64,000 nucleotides of DNA from Thermus thermophilus (lineage in GTDB: Bacteria > Deinococcota > Deinococci > Deinococcales > Thermaceae), in assembly GCF_019974155.1 (NCBI RefSeq), contig NZ_AP025158.1, forward strand, positions 1,984,001 to 2,048,000. The letters are read 5' to 3'. Shown here in pieces: positions 23,176 to 39,632 of the stretch (within the stretch, counting starts at the first letter, position 1; every line of letters begins with the position of its first letter). Position numbers and translations under genes: made by a program. The notes beneath the pieces are model-generated. The model saw nothing but the letters and a program-made list of their open reading frames with translations. It had not been told where the DNA came from and searched no databases.

Positions 23176-24210
23176 TCACCGCCGCCCGGCCCGCACCGCC
23201 TCGGGGTCCTGGCCTTGGAGGACCACCCGGGTCCACTCCTCAATCCACCGCTCCCGGTTCGCCGCCATGCGGGCCGGGTCCAGACGCACGGCCCCGGCGG
23301 GAGGCGGGGTGAAGCGGAAGACCTCGGGCAGGCGGGCGTCCCGCCTGGCGGGGTAGACCCACATCTCCGTGGGAATGTTCTCCTGCACGGGGCGGGAGAG
23401 GAGCCAGTCCACGAAGCGGCGGGCGGCCTCCAGGTTCTTGGTCCCCTTGAGGATGCCCACGAACTCCACCTGGAAGAAGGCGAGCTCCGGGAAGAGGTTC
23501 CCGCTGGGCGGCTCCTTGTACTTGCCCTCGGAGTAGTAGACCTCGGCGGCGGGGCTCGTGGTGTAGGAGACCACCAGGGGCCGGTCCCCGCCGTGGAGGG
23601 TGAAGTGGGTGTAGTAGGCCTCGCTCCAGCCTTTGGCCACCCGGACGCCCCCGTCGCGGAGCCTGGCCCAGAAGTCCAGGTACCCGTCCTCCCCGAAGCG
23701 GGCCACCGTGGCCATCAGGAAGGCGAGGCCGGGGGAGCTGGTGGCGGGGTTCTCCACCACGAGCAGGCGGGCGTACTCCGGGCGGGCGAGGTCCTCCGGC
23801 CTTTGCGGCAGGGCCTTGCCCCGGAAGTAGGCCCGGTCGTAGTTGAGGCTGACGAAGCCGTAGTCCACGGGAATGGCCCGGAAGCTGGGGTCCAGAAGGA
23901 GTTCGGAGCGGAGGTTCCGGATCTCCGGGCTCACGTAGGGGAGGAGGATGTCCGCCTCGAGGGCCCGGGAGAGGAAGGTGTTGTCAAAACCGTAGAGGAC
24001 GTCGGCGATGGGGGCCCCCTTGGAGAGGATGGCCTTATTCAGGGTCTCCCCCGCGTCGCCTCCCTTGAGGAAGCGGAGCCGGATCCCCGTCTCCTCCTGG
24101 AACCGGGCGATGAGGGCCTTGTCCAGGGAGAAGCTGGAGTGGGTGAGGACCACGAGCTCCTGGGCCAAGCCCAGGGTCAGGAACGCCAAAGCCGCCAGGA
24201 CTTTCCGCAT
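23176..24210 (-). CDS. thiB: Thiamine-binding periplasmic protein (ThiB/TbpA-like)
   Basis: This 344-aa protein from ATG 24210 begins with a signal peptide (MRKVLAALAFLTLGLAQ) and then reads ELVVLTHSSFSLDKALIARFQEETGI, GGDAGETLNKAILSKGAPIADVLYGFDNTFLSRA and IPVDYGFVSLNYD, all typical of thiamine-binding proteins. It should deliver thiamine to ThiP. ATG 24210 is chosen because the riboswitch leader puts GGAGGGG 4 nt before it; the in-frame ATG at 24228 falls inside the sequestering hairpin. Regulation by TPP at translation is inferred from the leader. Confidence 0.93.
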   Translation of the reverse strand: MRKVLAALAFLTLGLAQELVVLTHSSFSLDKALIARFQEETGIRLRFLKGGDAGETLNKAILSKGAPIADVLYGFDNTFLSRALEADILLPYVSPEIRNLRSELLLDPSFRAIPVDYGFVSLNYDRAYFRGKALPQRPEDLARPEYARLLVVENPATSSPGLAFLMATVARFGEDGYLDFWARLRDGGVRVAKGWSEAYYTHFTLHGGDRPLVVSYTTSPAAEVYYSEGKYKEPPSGNLFPELAFFQVEFVGILKGTKNLEAARRFVDWLLSRPVQENIPTEMWVYPARRDARLPEVFRFTPPPAGAVRLDPARMAANRERWIEEWTRVVLQGQDPEAVRAGRR

Positions 24211-24214
24211 CGCA

Positions 24215-24237
24215 CCCCTCCTTGTCACCGGGAGGGG
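24215..24237 (-). promoter_or_regulatory. Ribosome-site-masking hairpin of the thiB riboswitch
   Basis: On the mRNA CCCCUCC pairs with GGAGGGG (7 bp, loop CGGUGACAA). The 3' arm is the thiB ribosome-binding site. The loop repeats GGUGAC from the P1 3' strand, so the P1 5' strand GUCACC could pair with either. Confidence 0.75.
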
Positions 24238-24239
24238 AT

Positions 24240-24326
24240 GGCCGTCACCTTCCCTACGCCGGCATGACCCGGATCAGGTTCCAAGGGTATGCTCTCAGCC
24301 CCTTTGGGGCACCCCCGGTGACGGCC
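24240..24326 (-). promoter_or_regulatory. TPP riboswitch (THI element)
   Basis: The minus strand carries the thiamine pyrophosphate aptamer: GGGGUGCCCC, GGCUGAGA, ACCCUUGGAACCUGAUCC, then GUCAUGCCGGCGUAGGGA, in the conserved order. A perfect 10-bp P1 helix closes it (24317-24326 with 24240-24249). It starts 1 bp after the stop of the upstream hydrolase gene. It should shut down thiB-thiP expression when TPP is plentiful. Confidence 0.97.
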
Positions 24327-25187
24327 TCAGTCTACCAGAGGCCCGCGGAGGGCGGGGACCAAGGCGGCGAGGGCCTCCTTGAAGGCCTCTTCAAAAGCCT
24401 CGGGCGCGTCAATCCAGGGGTAGTGGCCCGCCTCCGGGAGGACCCGGATGGGGGCGCGGAGCCTCGAGGCCACCTCCTCGGCGTAGGGGTAGCTCGTCCC
24501 GTCCCGCTCCCCCACGAGGACGTAGAGGGGGCGGCGCTCCGGGGTGAGGTAGGGGGTGTAGTCCAGGCGCCACAGCCCGTTGCGCAGGAAGGCGAGGCCG
24601 GGCGCGTCCGCGCCCAAAATCCCCGCCCCCTCGGCGAGCCACTCGTAGGCCATCCGCCCCCGGGGGGTGGGGAACATGAGGCGGTCAAAGAGGGCCTTGG
24701 GCTCCTCCCGCTTGAGGGCCTCTTTAAGGTTCTCCTCCGGGTCGGGGAGGGGGACAAGCCCCGCCGCCTCCGCCAGGCGGGCGGCGAGCCAAGGGAAGTT
24801 GACCCAGGGGGCGAGAAGGATGGCCCCTTCCGCCTGGGGAAAGCGCCTGAGCACCTCCAGGGCCACCACCGCCCCGAAGCCGTGGGCGAGGAGGCCGAAC
24901 CGCTCCATCCCCAGGGCCTCGGCGAGGAGGAGGGTGTCCTCCACCAACGCGTCCACGGTGAAGAGCCTGGGGTCTTGGGGAAGCTCCAGGCTCCGCCCCG
25001 AGCCCCGCTGGTCAAAGTAGACCACGCGGAAGCCCTCCAGGTAGTCCTGGAGGCCTTCCCGCAGGACGTAGGCGTTCCCCCCGGGACCGCCGTGGAGGAC
25101 GAGGAGGGCGGGCCCCTCCACGGGACCCACGTCCTCCACGTAAAGCTCCGCCTCCCCTACGGGGACGTACCCGATCTCTTCCCGCAT
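24327..25187 (-). CDS. Alpha/beta hydrolase, proline-iminopeptidase-like, lacking the nucleophile Ser
   Basis: The 286-aa protein follows the proline iminopeptidase pattern: VLHGGPGGNAYV (oxyanion hole), VVYFDQRGSGRS, an acid in LVGERDGTSYP and His in PEAGHYPWIDAP. The nucleophile elbow, GGSWG in active enzymes, reads AHGFG here, with Gly103 in place of the Ser. A normal peptidase reaction is therefore unlikely. It overlaps the 3' end of the small gene upstream by 31 bp and ends 1 bp before the TPP riboswitch. Confidence 0.85.
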   Translation of the reverse strand: MREEIGYVPVGEAELYVEDVGPVEGPALLVLHGGPGGNAYVLREGLQDYLEGFRVVYFDQRGSGRSLELPQDPRLFTVDALVEDTLLLAEALGMERFGLLAHGFGAVVALEVLRRFPQAEGAILLAPWVNFPWLAARLAEAAGLVPLPDPEENLKEALKREEPKALFDRLMFPTPRGRMAYEWLAEGAGILGADAPGLAFLRNGLWRLDYTPYLTPERRPLYVLVGERDGTSYPYAEEVASRLRAPIRVLPEAGHYPWIDAPEAFEEAFKEALAALVPALRGPLVD

Positions 25188-25396
25188 CCCCTATAGACTA
25201 CCCCATCCTCCAGGCGGAAGGCCCAGACCCTGACCCCGGGCACGGCCTCGGCCCGGGCCCGGGCCTCCTCCCCGGCCCCGAGGACCTGGAGGAGGAAGAC
25301 CCCTTCGCCCTCGAGGAGCCAGTAGGGATGGGGAAGGGCCTCCGCCAGGGCCACCAGGGCCTCCCGGTCCTTCCCCTCCACGAAGAGGACCCTCAT
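25157..25396 (-). CDS. Small protein of unknown function (79 aa)
   Basis: From ATG 25396 the protein reads MRVLFVEGKDREALVALAEALPHPYW, with alternating strands and helices that suggest a small ferredoxin-like fold, ending GVVYRGCGKRSGTSP. The start overlaps the aldolase stop by 4 bp (25393-25396) and the end overlaps the hydrolase start by 31 bp, so it is translated inside the aldolase-hydrolase operon. I do not recognise a family. Confidence 0.6.
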   Translation of the reverse strand: MRVLFVEGKDREALVALAEALPHPYWLLEGEGVFLLQVLGAGEEARARAEAVPGVRVWAFRLEDGVVYRGCGKRSGTSP

Positions 25397-25995
25397 CCCC
25401 CACCCCCCAAGGCGGGCCCCGCCCCCTGCCAAAGGCGGTGGTAGAGGAGGATCTGGGCGCTCTCCTCCAGGGTGGTCATGAGGCCGTAGGCCTCGAGGAG
25501 GGCCTCCTCCGGGGCCTCCTTCAGGCCCACGGCGAAGGCCCCGTGCCCCTTAAGGAGGCAGGCCCGGTGCTCCCGCAAGGCCTCGGCCACGCTCAAGGCC
25601 GCCTCCTCCGTGGCGGAGACCGTCTTGGGGGTGAGGACCGGGACCTCCTTCAGGTAGTGCTGGCCCTCGAGGTCCAAAGGCCTGAGGCAGGGGAGGTGGA
25701 AAGAGAGGGCCACGGCCACCCGAGGGTGGGCGTGGACCAGGGCCCGGGCCCCGGTCCTGCGGTAGACCTCCCGGTGGACCACGCTCTCCACGCTCGCCCC
25801 TTCGGGGATGGGCCCTTCCAAGGGCACCTCCAGGAGGTCCTCCGGGGTGAGCCTCGCCTTCTGCACCCCGCTTTTGGTGATGAGGAACCCCCCCTTGGTG
25901 CGCACGGAGAAGTTCCCGGCCGTGGCGGAGATGAGGCCCTGGGCGAAGAGGTCCTCGCCCACCTGACGGAACGCGGCGTACAACCGGGCGCGCAC
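25393..25995 (-). CDS. Class II (zinc) aldolase, L-fuculose-phosphate-aldolase-like
   Basis: The 200-aa protein has the class II aldolase/adducin fold: LISATAGNFSVR, FLITKSGVQK, then REVYRRTGARALVHAHPRVAVALS with the HAHP zinc ligands, and CLLKGHGAFAVG with the third His. Such enzymes cleave sugar 1-phosphates such as fuculose- or ribulose-phosphate, or act as methylthioribulose-phosphate dehydratases. GTG 25995 is leaderless: CATAAT (26007-26002) lies 6 nt before it. Confidence 0.85.
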   Translation of the reverse strand: MRARLYAAFRQVGEDLFAQGLISATAGNFSVRTKGGFLITKSGVQKARLTPEDLLEVPLEGPIPEGASVESVVHREVYRRTGARALVHAHPRVAVALSFHLPCLRPLDLEGQHYLKEVPVLTPKTVSATEEAALSVAEALREHRACLLKGHGAFAVGLKEAPEEALLEAYGLMTTLEESAQILLYHRLWQGAGPALGGGG

Positions 25996-26001
25996 GGACC
26001 C

Positions 26002-26007
26002 ATTATG
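26002..26007 (-). promoter_or_regulatory. -10 element of the aldolase gene
   Basis: Minus-strand CATAAT lies 6 nt before GTG 25995 and 4 nt after the U-run of the rpoC terminator. Terminator and promoter are back to back. Confidence 0.6.
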
Positions 26008-26011
26008 CCGG

Positions 26012-26040
26012 AAAAAAGGCCCCCGGGAAAACCGGGGGCC
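26012..26040 (-). terminator. Intrinsic terminator of rpoBC
   Basis: On the minus strand a 9-bp GGCCCCCGG/CCGGGGGCC stem with a 5-nt loop is followed by six U residues (26017-26012). It lies 19 nt after the rpoC stop. Confidence 0.92.
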
Positions 26041-26059
26041 TCCACCTTGCGGGGCAGGC

Positions 26060-30634
<4,575 letters not shown>

Positions 30635-30663
30635 GCTTCACCTCGGGGGAACCGCCTTCACCC

Positions 30664-34023
<3,360 letters not shown>

Positions 34024-34073
34024 GCGTCACCTCAAGGAAGGCGGGCCGCCCGAGGTAAGCTAACAGGGTTCTT

Positions 34074-34098
34074 CCGCAAGGGGGCCATCCCCTTGCGG
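34074..34098 (-). promoter_or_regulatory. Hairpin in the rpoB leader
   Basis: A perfect 10-bp stem (34089-34098 with 34074-34083; arms CCGCAAGGGG and CCCCTTGCGG) with a 5-nt loop lies between the promoter and the rpoB start. No U-run follows. It may be an attenuator, a pause site or an RNA stabiliser. Confidence 0.6.
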
Positions 34099-34150
34099 CG
34101 GCTGGCTCTTACCGTGCTCCCTTGGCCCGACCAAAGAGCACAAACCCTAA

Positions 34151-34178
34151 TCTATACCGGAATGCCCACTTCCGTCAA
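34151..34178 (-). promoter_or_regulatory. Promoter of rpoBC
   Basis: Minus strand TTGACG (34178-34173), 16-bp spacer, TATAGA (34156-34151). A start near 34144 gives a leader of about 120 nt, long for Thermus, which includes the hairpin at 34074-34098. Confidence 0.75.
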
Positions 34179-34212
34179 TCCGGTTCGCCGAAAACGGGAC
34201 CGATTCCTCCTC

Positions 34213-34854
34213 CTACCGCTCCACCTCCACCCTGATTTTATAGTTGCCCCGCACCGTCTTGCCAACCACCTCCAGGAGCCTGAGGGTCCCAAGCCCCTCC
34301 GCGAAGAGCAGGTCCCCGGGGGCGAGCTCGTCCTTGGGGGAGGCGGGCCTCCCCTTGAGGCGCACCTTGCCCGCCTTGACCCCCTGGGCGAAGTAGGACC
34401 GAGAGACGCCGAAGCCCTTGGCCCCCACGGCGTCCACCCGCAAGGAGGGGACGACCAGGGTGCGCACCCGCTCCCTGGGGGGCCTCAGGGCCCCTTCGGG
34501 AGGGGGAAGGAGGCGGTAGCCCTGGGCCTCGAGGGCCTTCCTCCCTTCGGGGAGGAGGGCGGCCAAAACCCCTTCCTCCACCTCCTCCACCTCGCCCAAA
34601 ACCTCCCCCAGGTCGGCGGGCGGGGGGCGGTCCAGGAGGACCACCTCCACGGGGTCGGAGACGGAGGGCACCTCCTCGGGGTAGAGGACGGCCACCTTGC
34701 GCTCCGCCAAGGGAAAGCCGCCGAAGAAGGCCACCCGGATCCCCTCCCGGCGGGCCATCTCCTCCAGGCGGGCCTGGTCCTCGGGGTCCAGGAAGCCCGT
34801 GCGCACCACCCGGCCGCCCCGGGCCCGCTTGAGGTAGCGCTCCAGGTCCGCCAT
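34213..34854 (-). CDS. S4-domain RNA-binding protein (YlmH-like)
   Basis: The 213-aa protein has an N-terminal region like YlmH (ERYLKRARGGRVVRTGFLDPEDQARLEEMAR, FFGGFPLAERKVAVLYPEE) and a C-terminal S4 domain (VGAKGFGVSRSYFAQGVKAGKVRLKGRPASPKDELAPGD). In other bacteria ylmH lies in the division cluster; here it follows mreB-fabZ. ATG 34854 overlaps the fabZ stop by 1 nt (TGATG), so translation is coupled. Likely last gene of the recA-mreB run. Confidence 0.78.
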   Translation of the reverse strand: MADLERYLKRARGGRVVRTGFLDPEDQARLEEMARREGIRVAFFGGFPLAERKVAVLYPEEVPSVSDPVEVVLLDRPPPADLGEVLGEVEEVEEGVLAALLPEGRKALEAQGYRLLPPPEGALRPPRERVRTLVVPSLRVDAVGAKGFGVSRSYFAQGVKAGKVRLKGRPASPKDELAPGDLLFAEGLGTLRLLEVVGKTVRGNYKIRVEVER

Positions 34855-35282
34855 CAGGAGGCCCCCTGGAGGACGAAGGTCAGGGTGGCGCTCGCCCGCT
34901 CCTCCCCCTCCACCAGGGCCCGCACCGCCACCTTGCCCACGCCCCGGCGGAAGGCGAGGAGCTCCCCCTCGAGGATCAGGGTGTCCCCCGGGTAGACGGG
35001 CCGCCGGAACCGGGCCCCCTCCACCCCGGCGAGGAAGGCGAGGCCCCCTTGGGGAAAGCCCGGCTGGCGCACCAGGGCCCCCACGGCCGCCTGGGCCATG
35101 GCCTCCAGGATCAGCACCCCGGGCATGACGGGGTGGCCGGGGAAGTGCCCTTGGAAGTGGGGCTCGTTGAAGGTCACGTTCTTGAGGGCCTTGAAGCGCC
35201 TTTCGTCCGCCTCCAACACCCGGTCCACGAGGAGAAAGGGGTAGCGGTGGGGCAGGACCTTGAGGATCTCCCGGATGTCCAC
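34854..35282 (-). CDS. fabZ: 3-hydroxyacyl-ACP dehydratase FabZ
   Basis: FabZ dehydrates beta-hydroxyacyl-ACP in fatty-acid elongation. The 142-aa protein begins [21 protein letters not shown] and has [25 protein letters not shown] with the catalytic His and Glu. Only 6 bp separates it from mreB upstream. The mreB-fabZ pairing links cell shape and membrane synthesis. Confidence 0.96.
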   Translation of the reverse strand: MDIREILKVLPHRYPFLLVDRVLEADERRFKALKNVTFNEPHFQGHFPGHPVMPGVLILEAMAQAAVGALVRQPGFPQGGLAFLAGVEGARFRRPVYPGDTLILEGELLAFRRGVGKVAVRALVEGEERASATLTFVLQGAS

Positions 35283-35288
35283 AGGGCC

Positions 35289-36326
35289 TCACCTCCTCAG
35301 GACGTCGTCGGAGGAGAGGATGGTGTCCTCGAGGACGTGGAGCATCTCCAGGGCCTTCCCCGTGCCCAGGGCCACGGCCTCCACGGCGTTCTCCGCCACC
35401 ACCACGGGCACGCCGGTGGCCTCCTGCAGGGCCACGTCCAGGTTCCTAAGGAGGGCCCCGCCCCCGGTGAGGAGGATGCCCCGCTCGTAGATGTCCGAGG
35501 CGAGCTCCGGGGGAGTGGTCTCCAGGACGTTCCTCACCCCCTGGAAGATCTTGCTCAAAGGCTCCTGAAGGGCCTCCACGACGTCCTCGGCGGGGATCTC
35601 TGCGGTGCGGGGAAGGCCCGAGACGAGGTCCCGGCCCCGCACCTCGGCCACCTCCTTCTCCTCCCCGGGAAGGAGCTTGGCCCGCCCCAGCCGGATCTTG
35701 AGCTCCTCGGCGGTGCGCTCCCCGATGAGGAGGTTGTACTTCTGGCGGATGTAGCGGATGATGGCCTGGTCCATCTCGTTCCCGGCGATGCGGAGGCTTT
35801 CCGAGCGCACGATGCCCCCTAAGGAGATGACGGCGATGTCCGTGGAACCGCCCCCGATGTCCACCACCATGCTCCCCGTGGGCTCGGCCACGTTGATCCC
35901 CGCCCCGATGGCGGCCGCCAGGGGTTCCTCAATGAGGTAGACCTTGTGGGCCAGGGTGGAGACGGCCTGGACCACGGCCCGCCGCTCCACGTCCGTCACC
36001 CCGGAGGGAACCCCCACCATGATCCGCACCCGCCCCTTGAAGAGGCGGCTCATGGGAGAGAGGACCTTCTGCAGAAAGAGGAGGAGCATCTTCTCCGTGA
36101 GGGCGTAGTCGGCGATGACCCCGTCCTTGAGGGGGCGCACGGCCACGATGTTCCCGGGGGTGCGCCCGAGCATCCGGTAGGCCTCCGCCCCCACGGCCTT
36201 CACCTCCCGCTTCCCCTGGACCACGGCGATGACGGAGGGCTCCTTCAGGACGATTCCCTTCCCCCGCACGTAGATGAGGACGCTGGCCGTCCCCAGGTCA
36301 ATGCCGATGTCTTCGCCTTTAAGCAT
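35289..36326 (-). CDS. mreB: Rod-shape actin homologue MreB
   Basis: The 345-aa protein begins KGEDIGIDLGTASVLIYVRG (phosphate-1 loop), then PLKDGVIADYALTEKML, VGVPSGVTDVERRAV, the second phosphate loop VVDIGGGSTDIAVISLGG and the C-terminal ILLTGGGALLRNLD. MreB filaments position the cell-wall machinery. mreC and mreD are not next to it; fabZ is downstream and rny 11 bp upstream. Confidence 0.97.
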   Translation of the reverse strand: MLKGEDIGIDLGTASVLIYVRGKGIVLKEPSVIAVVQGKREVKAVGAEAYRMLGRTPGNIVAVRPLKDGVIADYALTEKMLLLFLQKVLSPMSRLFKGRVRIMVGVPSGVTDVERRAVVQAVSTLAHKVYLIEEPLAAAIGAGINVAEPTGSMVVDIGGGSTDIAVISLGGIVRSESLRIAGNEMDQAIIRYIRQKYNLLIGERTAEELKIRLGRAKLLPGEEKEVAEVRGRDLVSGLPRTAEIPAEDVVEALQEPLSKIFQGVRNVLETTPPELASDIYERGILLTGGGALLRNLDVALQEATGVPVVVAENAVEAVALGTGKALEMLHVLEDTILSSDDVLRR

Positions 36327-36337
36327 AGCGCCTCACT

Positions 36338-38062
36338 TCACCTAGCGTACTCCACCGCCCGGGTCTCCCGCACCACGGTCACCTGGACCTGGCCCGGGTA
36401 GTTCATCTCCTTCTCAATGCGGCTCGCGATCTCCCGGGCCAGGAGGGTGGCCTTGGCGTCGCTGACCTTCTCCGGCTTGACGATGACCCGCACCTCCCGG
36501 CCCGCCTGCACGGCGAAGGCCGTCTCCACCCCGGGGAAGGAGAGGGCGATGCGTTCCAGGGCCTCCAGGCGCTGGAGGTACTCCTCGAGGCTCTCCCGCC
36601 TCGCCCCGGGCCGCGCCGCCGAGAGGGCGTCGGCCGCGGCCACCAAAACGGCGTAGAGGGTCTCGGCGTTGTCGGGGTCGTGGTGGTGGGCGATGGCGTC
36701 CACCACCTCCTTGGGCTCCCCGAAGCGCCGCGCCAGGGCGATGCCGATCTCCACGTGGCTTCCCTCCACCTCCCGGTCCACGCTCTTGCCGATGTCGTGG
36801 AGGAGCCCGGCCCTCCGGGCAAGCGCGGCGTCCAGGCCGAGCTCCGCCGCCATGATCCCGGCGAGGTGGGCCACCTGGATGGAGTGCTTCAGAACGTTCT
36901 GGCCGTAGCTGGAGCGGAAGTGGAGCCGGCCCAAAAGCTGGATGAGGCCGGGCTTCAGGCCCACCACCCCCGCCTCCAAGGCCGCCTCCTCCCCCCTTTC
37001 GTAGATGAAGGTCTTCATCTCCTGCTTGGCCTTCTCCACCACCTCCTCAATGCGGCTTGGGTGGATGCGCCCGTCCTTCAAAAGCTCCTCCAGGGCCATG
37101 CGGGCGATCTCGCGGCGGATGGGGTTGAAGGAGGAGAGGAGGACGGCGTCCGGGGTGTCGTCAATGATGAGGTCCACCCCCGTCAGGGCCTCAAAGGCGC
37201 GGATGTTCCGCCCCTCCCGGCCGATGATCCGCCCCTTCATGGCGTCGGAGGGGATGGGCACCACGGTGACGGCGAGCTGGGCCGCGGTCTCCGAGGCCTG
37301 GCGTTGCATGGCCTGGGCCAGGATCTTCTGGGCCTCCCTTTTGGCCTCGAGGCGGGCCCGCTCCAGGGCGGCCCGCACCCTCTGGGCCTTCTCCTCCTCC
37401 AGCTCCCGGTCCAGGCGCTCCAGGACGAGCCTGCGGGCCTCCTCGGGGGTGAGGCCCGCCACCTCGTAGAGCTTCCGCTCCACCTCCTTAAGCCGCTCCT
37501 CCAGGGCCCTGGCCTCCGCCTTGAGCGCCTCCTCTTTACGGACAAGCTCCGCCTCCGCCTCCTCCAGCCGCGCCGCCCTGGCGTCCAGGGCCTCGGCCCG
37601 CTTGGCGAGCCGCTCCCCCTCCCGGCGGAGCTCCTCCCGCTCCGCCTTGAGGCGCTCCCGCTCCTCCTTGAGCTCCTCCTGGAGGGACCTCAGGCGCTCC
37701 CGCTCGGCGCGAAGCTCCTCCCGCTCCGCCTTAAGGCGTCCCTCCGCCTCCTCCAGGCGCTTTTTGGCCTCGGCCTCGGCGGCCTCGAGGCGGCGCCTGA
37801 TCTCCGCCTCCACCTCCTCCCGCTGGGCCTTGGCCCGGGCCTCCGCCTCCTGGCGCAGGGCCTTGGCCTCCTGGCGGGCGGCCTCCAGGATGTCCCGGGC
37901 CTCCTTCCGCGCGGCCTCCAGGACCTCCCGGGCCTCCCGCCTCGCCGCCTCCAGGAGCTCCTTGGCCTCCTGGGCCGAGCGGTCCTCCCCCTTCCGCCTA
38001 AGGAGGAGGACCCCCCCAAGCCCCAGGACCAGGAGCAGAAGAACCAGGTCCAGAAGGGACAT
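36338..38062 (-). CDS. rny: Ribonuclease Y
   Basis: The 574-aa endoribonuclease has the expected layout: one N-terminal membrane helix ([19 protein letters not shown]), a long coiled coil (about 25-215) rich in Glu, Arg and Ala, a KH domain ([17 protein letters not shown]), and an HD domain ([20 protein letters not shown] with [11 protein letters not shown]). RNase Y starts mRNA decay at the membrane. Its ATG 38062 directly abuts the recA stop, so the two share a transcript. Confidence 0.97.
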   Translation of the reverse strand: MSLLDLVLLLLVLGLGGVLLLRRKGEDRSAQEAKELLEAARREAREVLEAARKEARDILEAARQEAKALRQEAEARAKAQREEVEAEIRRRLEAAEAEAKKRLEEAEGRLKAEREELRAERERLRSLQEELKEERERLKAEREELRREGERLAKRAEALDARAARLEEAEAELVRKEEALKAEARALEERLKEVERKLYEVAGLTPEEARRLVLERLDRELEEEKAQRVRAALERARLEAKREAQKILAQAMQRQASETAAQLAVTVVPIPSDAMKGRIIGREGRNIRAFEALTGVDLIIDDTPDAVLLSSFNPIRREIARMALEELLKDGRIHPSRIEEVVEKAKQEMKTFIYERGEEAALEAGVVGLKPGLIQLLGRLHFRSSYGQNVLKHSIQVAHLAGIMAAELGLDAALARRAGLLHDIGKSVDREVEGSHVEIGIALARRFGEPKEVVDAIAHHHDPDNAETLYAVLVAAADALSAARPGARRESLEEYLQRLEALERIALSFPGVETAFAVQAGREVRVIVKPEKVSDAKATLLAREIASRIEKEMNYPGQVQVTVVRETRAVEYAR

Positions 38063-39085
38063 CTACTCCCCCTCGTCCTCGCCTGCGGCCAGGACCACCT
38101 GGTCCGAGCGCTCCAAGACCTTGGCCCGGATCTCCTCCAAAAGCTCGGGCCGCTCCCGCAGGGCCTCGGCCGCCTTCTCCTTCCCCTGGCCCAGGCGGAG
38201 CTCCCCGTAGGAGAACCAGGACCCGGCCTTCTCAATCACCCCCGCGGCCACGGCCACGTTCACCAGGTCCATGACGGGGTCCAGCCCCCGGCCGAAGTAG
38301 ATCTCCAGCTCCGCCTCGCGGAAGGGGGGGGCGAGCTTGTTCTTCACCACCTTGACCCGCACCTTGACCCCCACGGCCTCGTTCCCCACCTTGATGGGCT
38401 GGCCGCTTTTGCGCACGTCCAGGCGCACGCTGGCGTAGAACTTCAGCGCCCTCCCCCCCGGGGTGGTCTCGGGGTTGCCGTACATGACCCCCACCTTCTC
38501 CCGCACCTGGTTGATGAAGATGGCGGCGGTGTTGCTCTTGGCGAGCACCGCGGTGAGCTTGCGGAGGGCCTGGCTCATGAGCCGGGCCTGGAGGCCCACG
38601 TGCTGATCCCCCATCTCCCCCTCAATCTCCGCCCGGGGGACCAAAGCGGCCACCGAGTCCACCACGATCACGTCCACCGCCCCCGAGCGGGCGAGGAGCT
38701 CCACGATCTCCAGGGCCTGCTCGCCCGTGTCGGGCTGGGAGACCAGGAGGTCTTCCACCTGGACGCCGAGGCGCTGGGCGTATAGGGGGTCCAGGGCGTG
38801 CTCCGCGTCCACGAAGGCGGCCACCCCGCCCCGCCTCTGGGCCTGGGCGATGATGGTGAGGGCCAGGGTGGTCTTGCCCCCGGACTCGGGGCCGTAGATC
38901 TCCACGATCCGCCCCCGGGGGATGCCGCCGATCCCCAGGGCGAGGTCTAGGGCGAGGGAGCCTGTGGGGATCACGTCCACCTGTTGCCTGGGCATCTCGC
39001 CCAGCCACATCACCGCCCCCTTGCCGAATTCCTTCTCAATCGCCTTCAGGGCGTTCTCCAGGGCCTTGCGCTTGCTCTCGTCCAT
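38063..39085 (-). CDS. recA: Recombinase RecA
   Basis: The 340-aa RecA starts at ATG 39085 ([23 protein letters not shown]); a GTG two codons earlier is a weaker option. Walker [32 protein letters not shown] and the L2 loop region [20 protein letters not shown] are intact. Residue 27 is Trp (GAVMWLGE) where the family nearly always has Arg. The start overlaps thpR by 50 bp and the stop abuts rny. The cinA-thpR-recA order matches the known Deinococcus arrangement. Confidence 0.97.
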   Translation of the reverse strand: MDESKRKALENALKAIEKEFGKGAVMWLGEMPRQQVDVIPTGSLALDLALGIGGIPRGRIVEIYGPESGGKTTLALTIIAQAQRRGGVAAFVDAEHALDPLYAQRLGVQVEDLLVSQPDTGEQALEIVELLARSGAVDVIVVDSVAALVPRAEIEGEMGDQHVGLQARLMSQALRKLTAVLAKSNTAAIFINQVREKVGVMYGNPETTPGGRALKFYASVRLDVRKSGQPIKVGNEAVGVKVRVKVVKNKLAPPFREAELEIYFGRGLDPVMDLVNVAVAAGVIEKAGSWFSYGELRLGQGKEKAAEALRERPELLEEIRAKVLERSDQVVLAAGEDEGE

Positions 39086-39632
39086 GCTCACCTCTCAGGG
39101 AAAACTTCTCCAAAACGGTGTACACCGGCCCCTTGGGCTTAAGCTCCGAGCGCACCAGGGCGAAGCCCTCCACCGGCCACTCCAGGCCGAAGAGGACGGG
39201 AGGCACGCGGGGCGCCGGGGCCTTCCTCCGGGCCAGGGTGATGTGGGGCTTGAAGGGCTTGTCCCAGCCGGGGATCCTGACCGCCTCCTCGCCCAAAAGC
39301 TCCTCCACCCCGGCGCGAAGCCCCTCGGCGAGGCGGAGGAAGCCTTCGGCCTCCGCCTTGGCGAACCAGACCCGGGGGGTTCCTTCGTTGGGGAAGTAGC
39401 CCGTCCCGCGAAGCCGCGCCCGGAAGGGGGCCTCGAGGCGGGCGAGCCTGTGGCCCAGGGCCAGGTAGTCGGGAAGCTCCTCCTCGGGCCGCTCGCCCAG
39501 GAAGAGGAGGGTCAGGTGGAGCTGGTGGGAAGGGACGGGCTTCCAGCCGCGAAAAGGGCGGACCTTGGTCTGGGCTTCCGCCAGGGCCGCCCGGACCTCC
39601 TCGGGTAAAAAGACCGCGTAGAAGAGCCTCAT
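39036..39632 (-). CDS. thpR: 2'-5' RNA ligase / 2H phosphoesterase ThpR
   Basis: The 198-aa 2H phosphoesterase has both HxTx motifs: HLTL in [20 protein letters not shown] and HITL in [13 protein letters not shown]. The family ligates or hydrolyses 2',3'-cyclic phosphate RNA ends. It lies between cinA (4-bp overlap, ATGT/A-type) and recA (50-bp overlap), so it belongs to a cinA-thpR-recA operon. The extended C-terminal tail after [11 protein letters not shown] covers the recA start and is not family-conserved. Confidence 0.93.
   Translation of the reverse strand: MRLFYAVFLPEEVRAALAEAQTKVRPFRGWKPVPSHQLHLTLLFLGERPEEELPDYLALGHRLARLEAPFRARLRGTGYFPNEGTPRVWFAKAEAEGFLRLAEGLRAGVEELLGEEAVRIPGWDKPFKPHITLARRKAPAPRVPPVLFGLEWPVEGFALVRSELKPKGPVYTVLEKFSLRGEHGREQAQGPGERPEGD

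Noticed and set aside
39086-39091. GTG at 39091 as the recA start
   Set aside because: ATG 39085 gives the N-terminus MDESKRK known for Thermus RecA and is better spaced from the purine-rich ribosome site.
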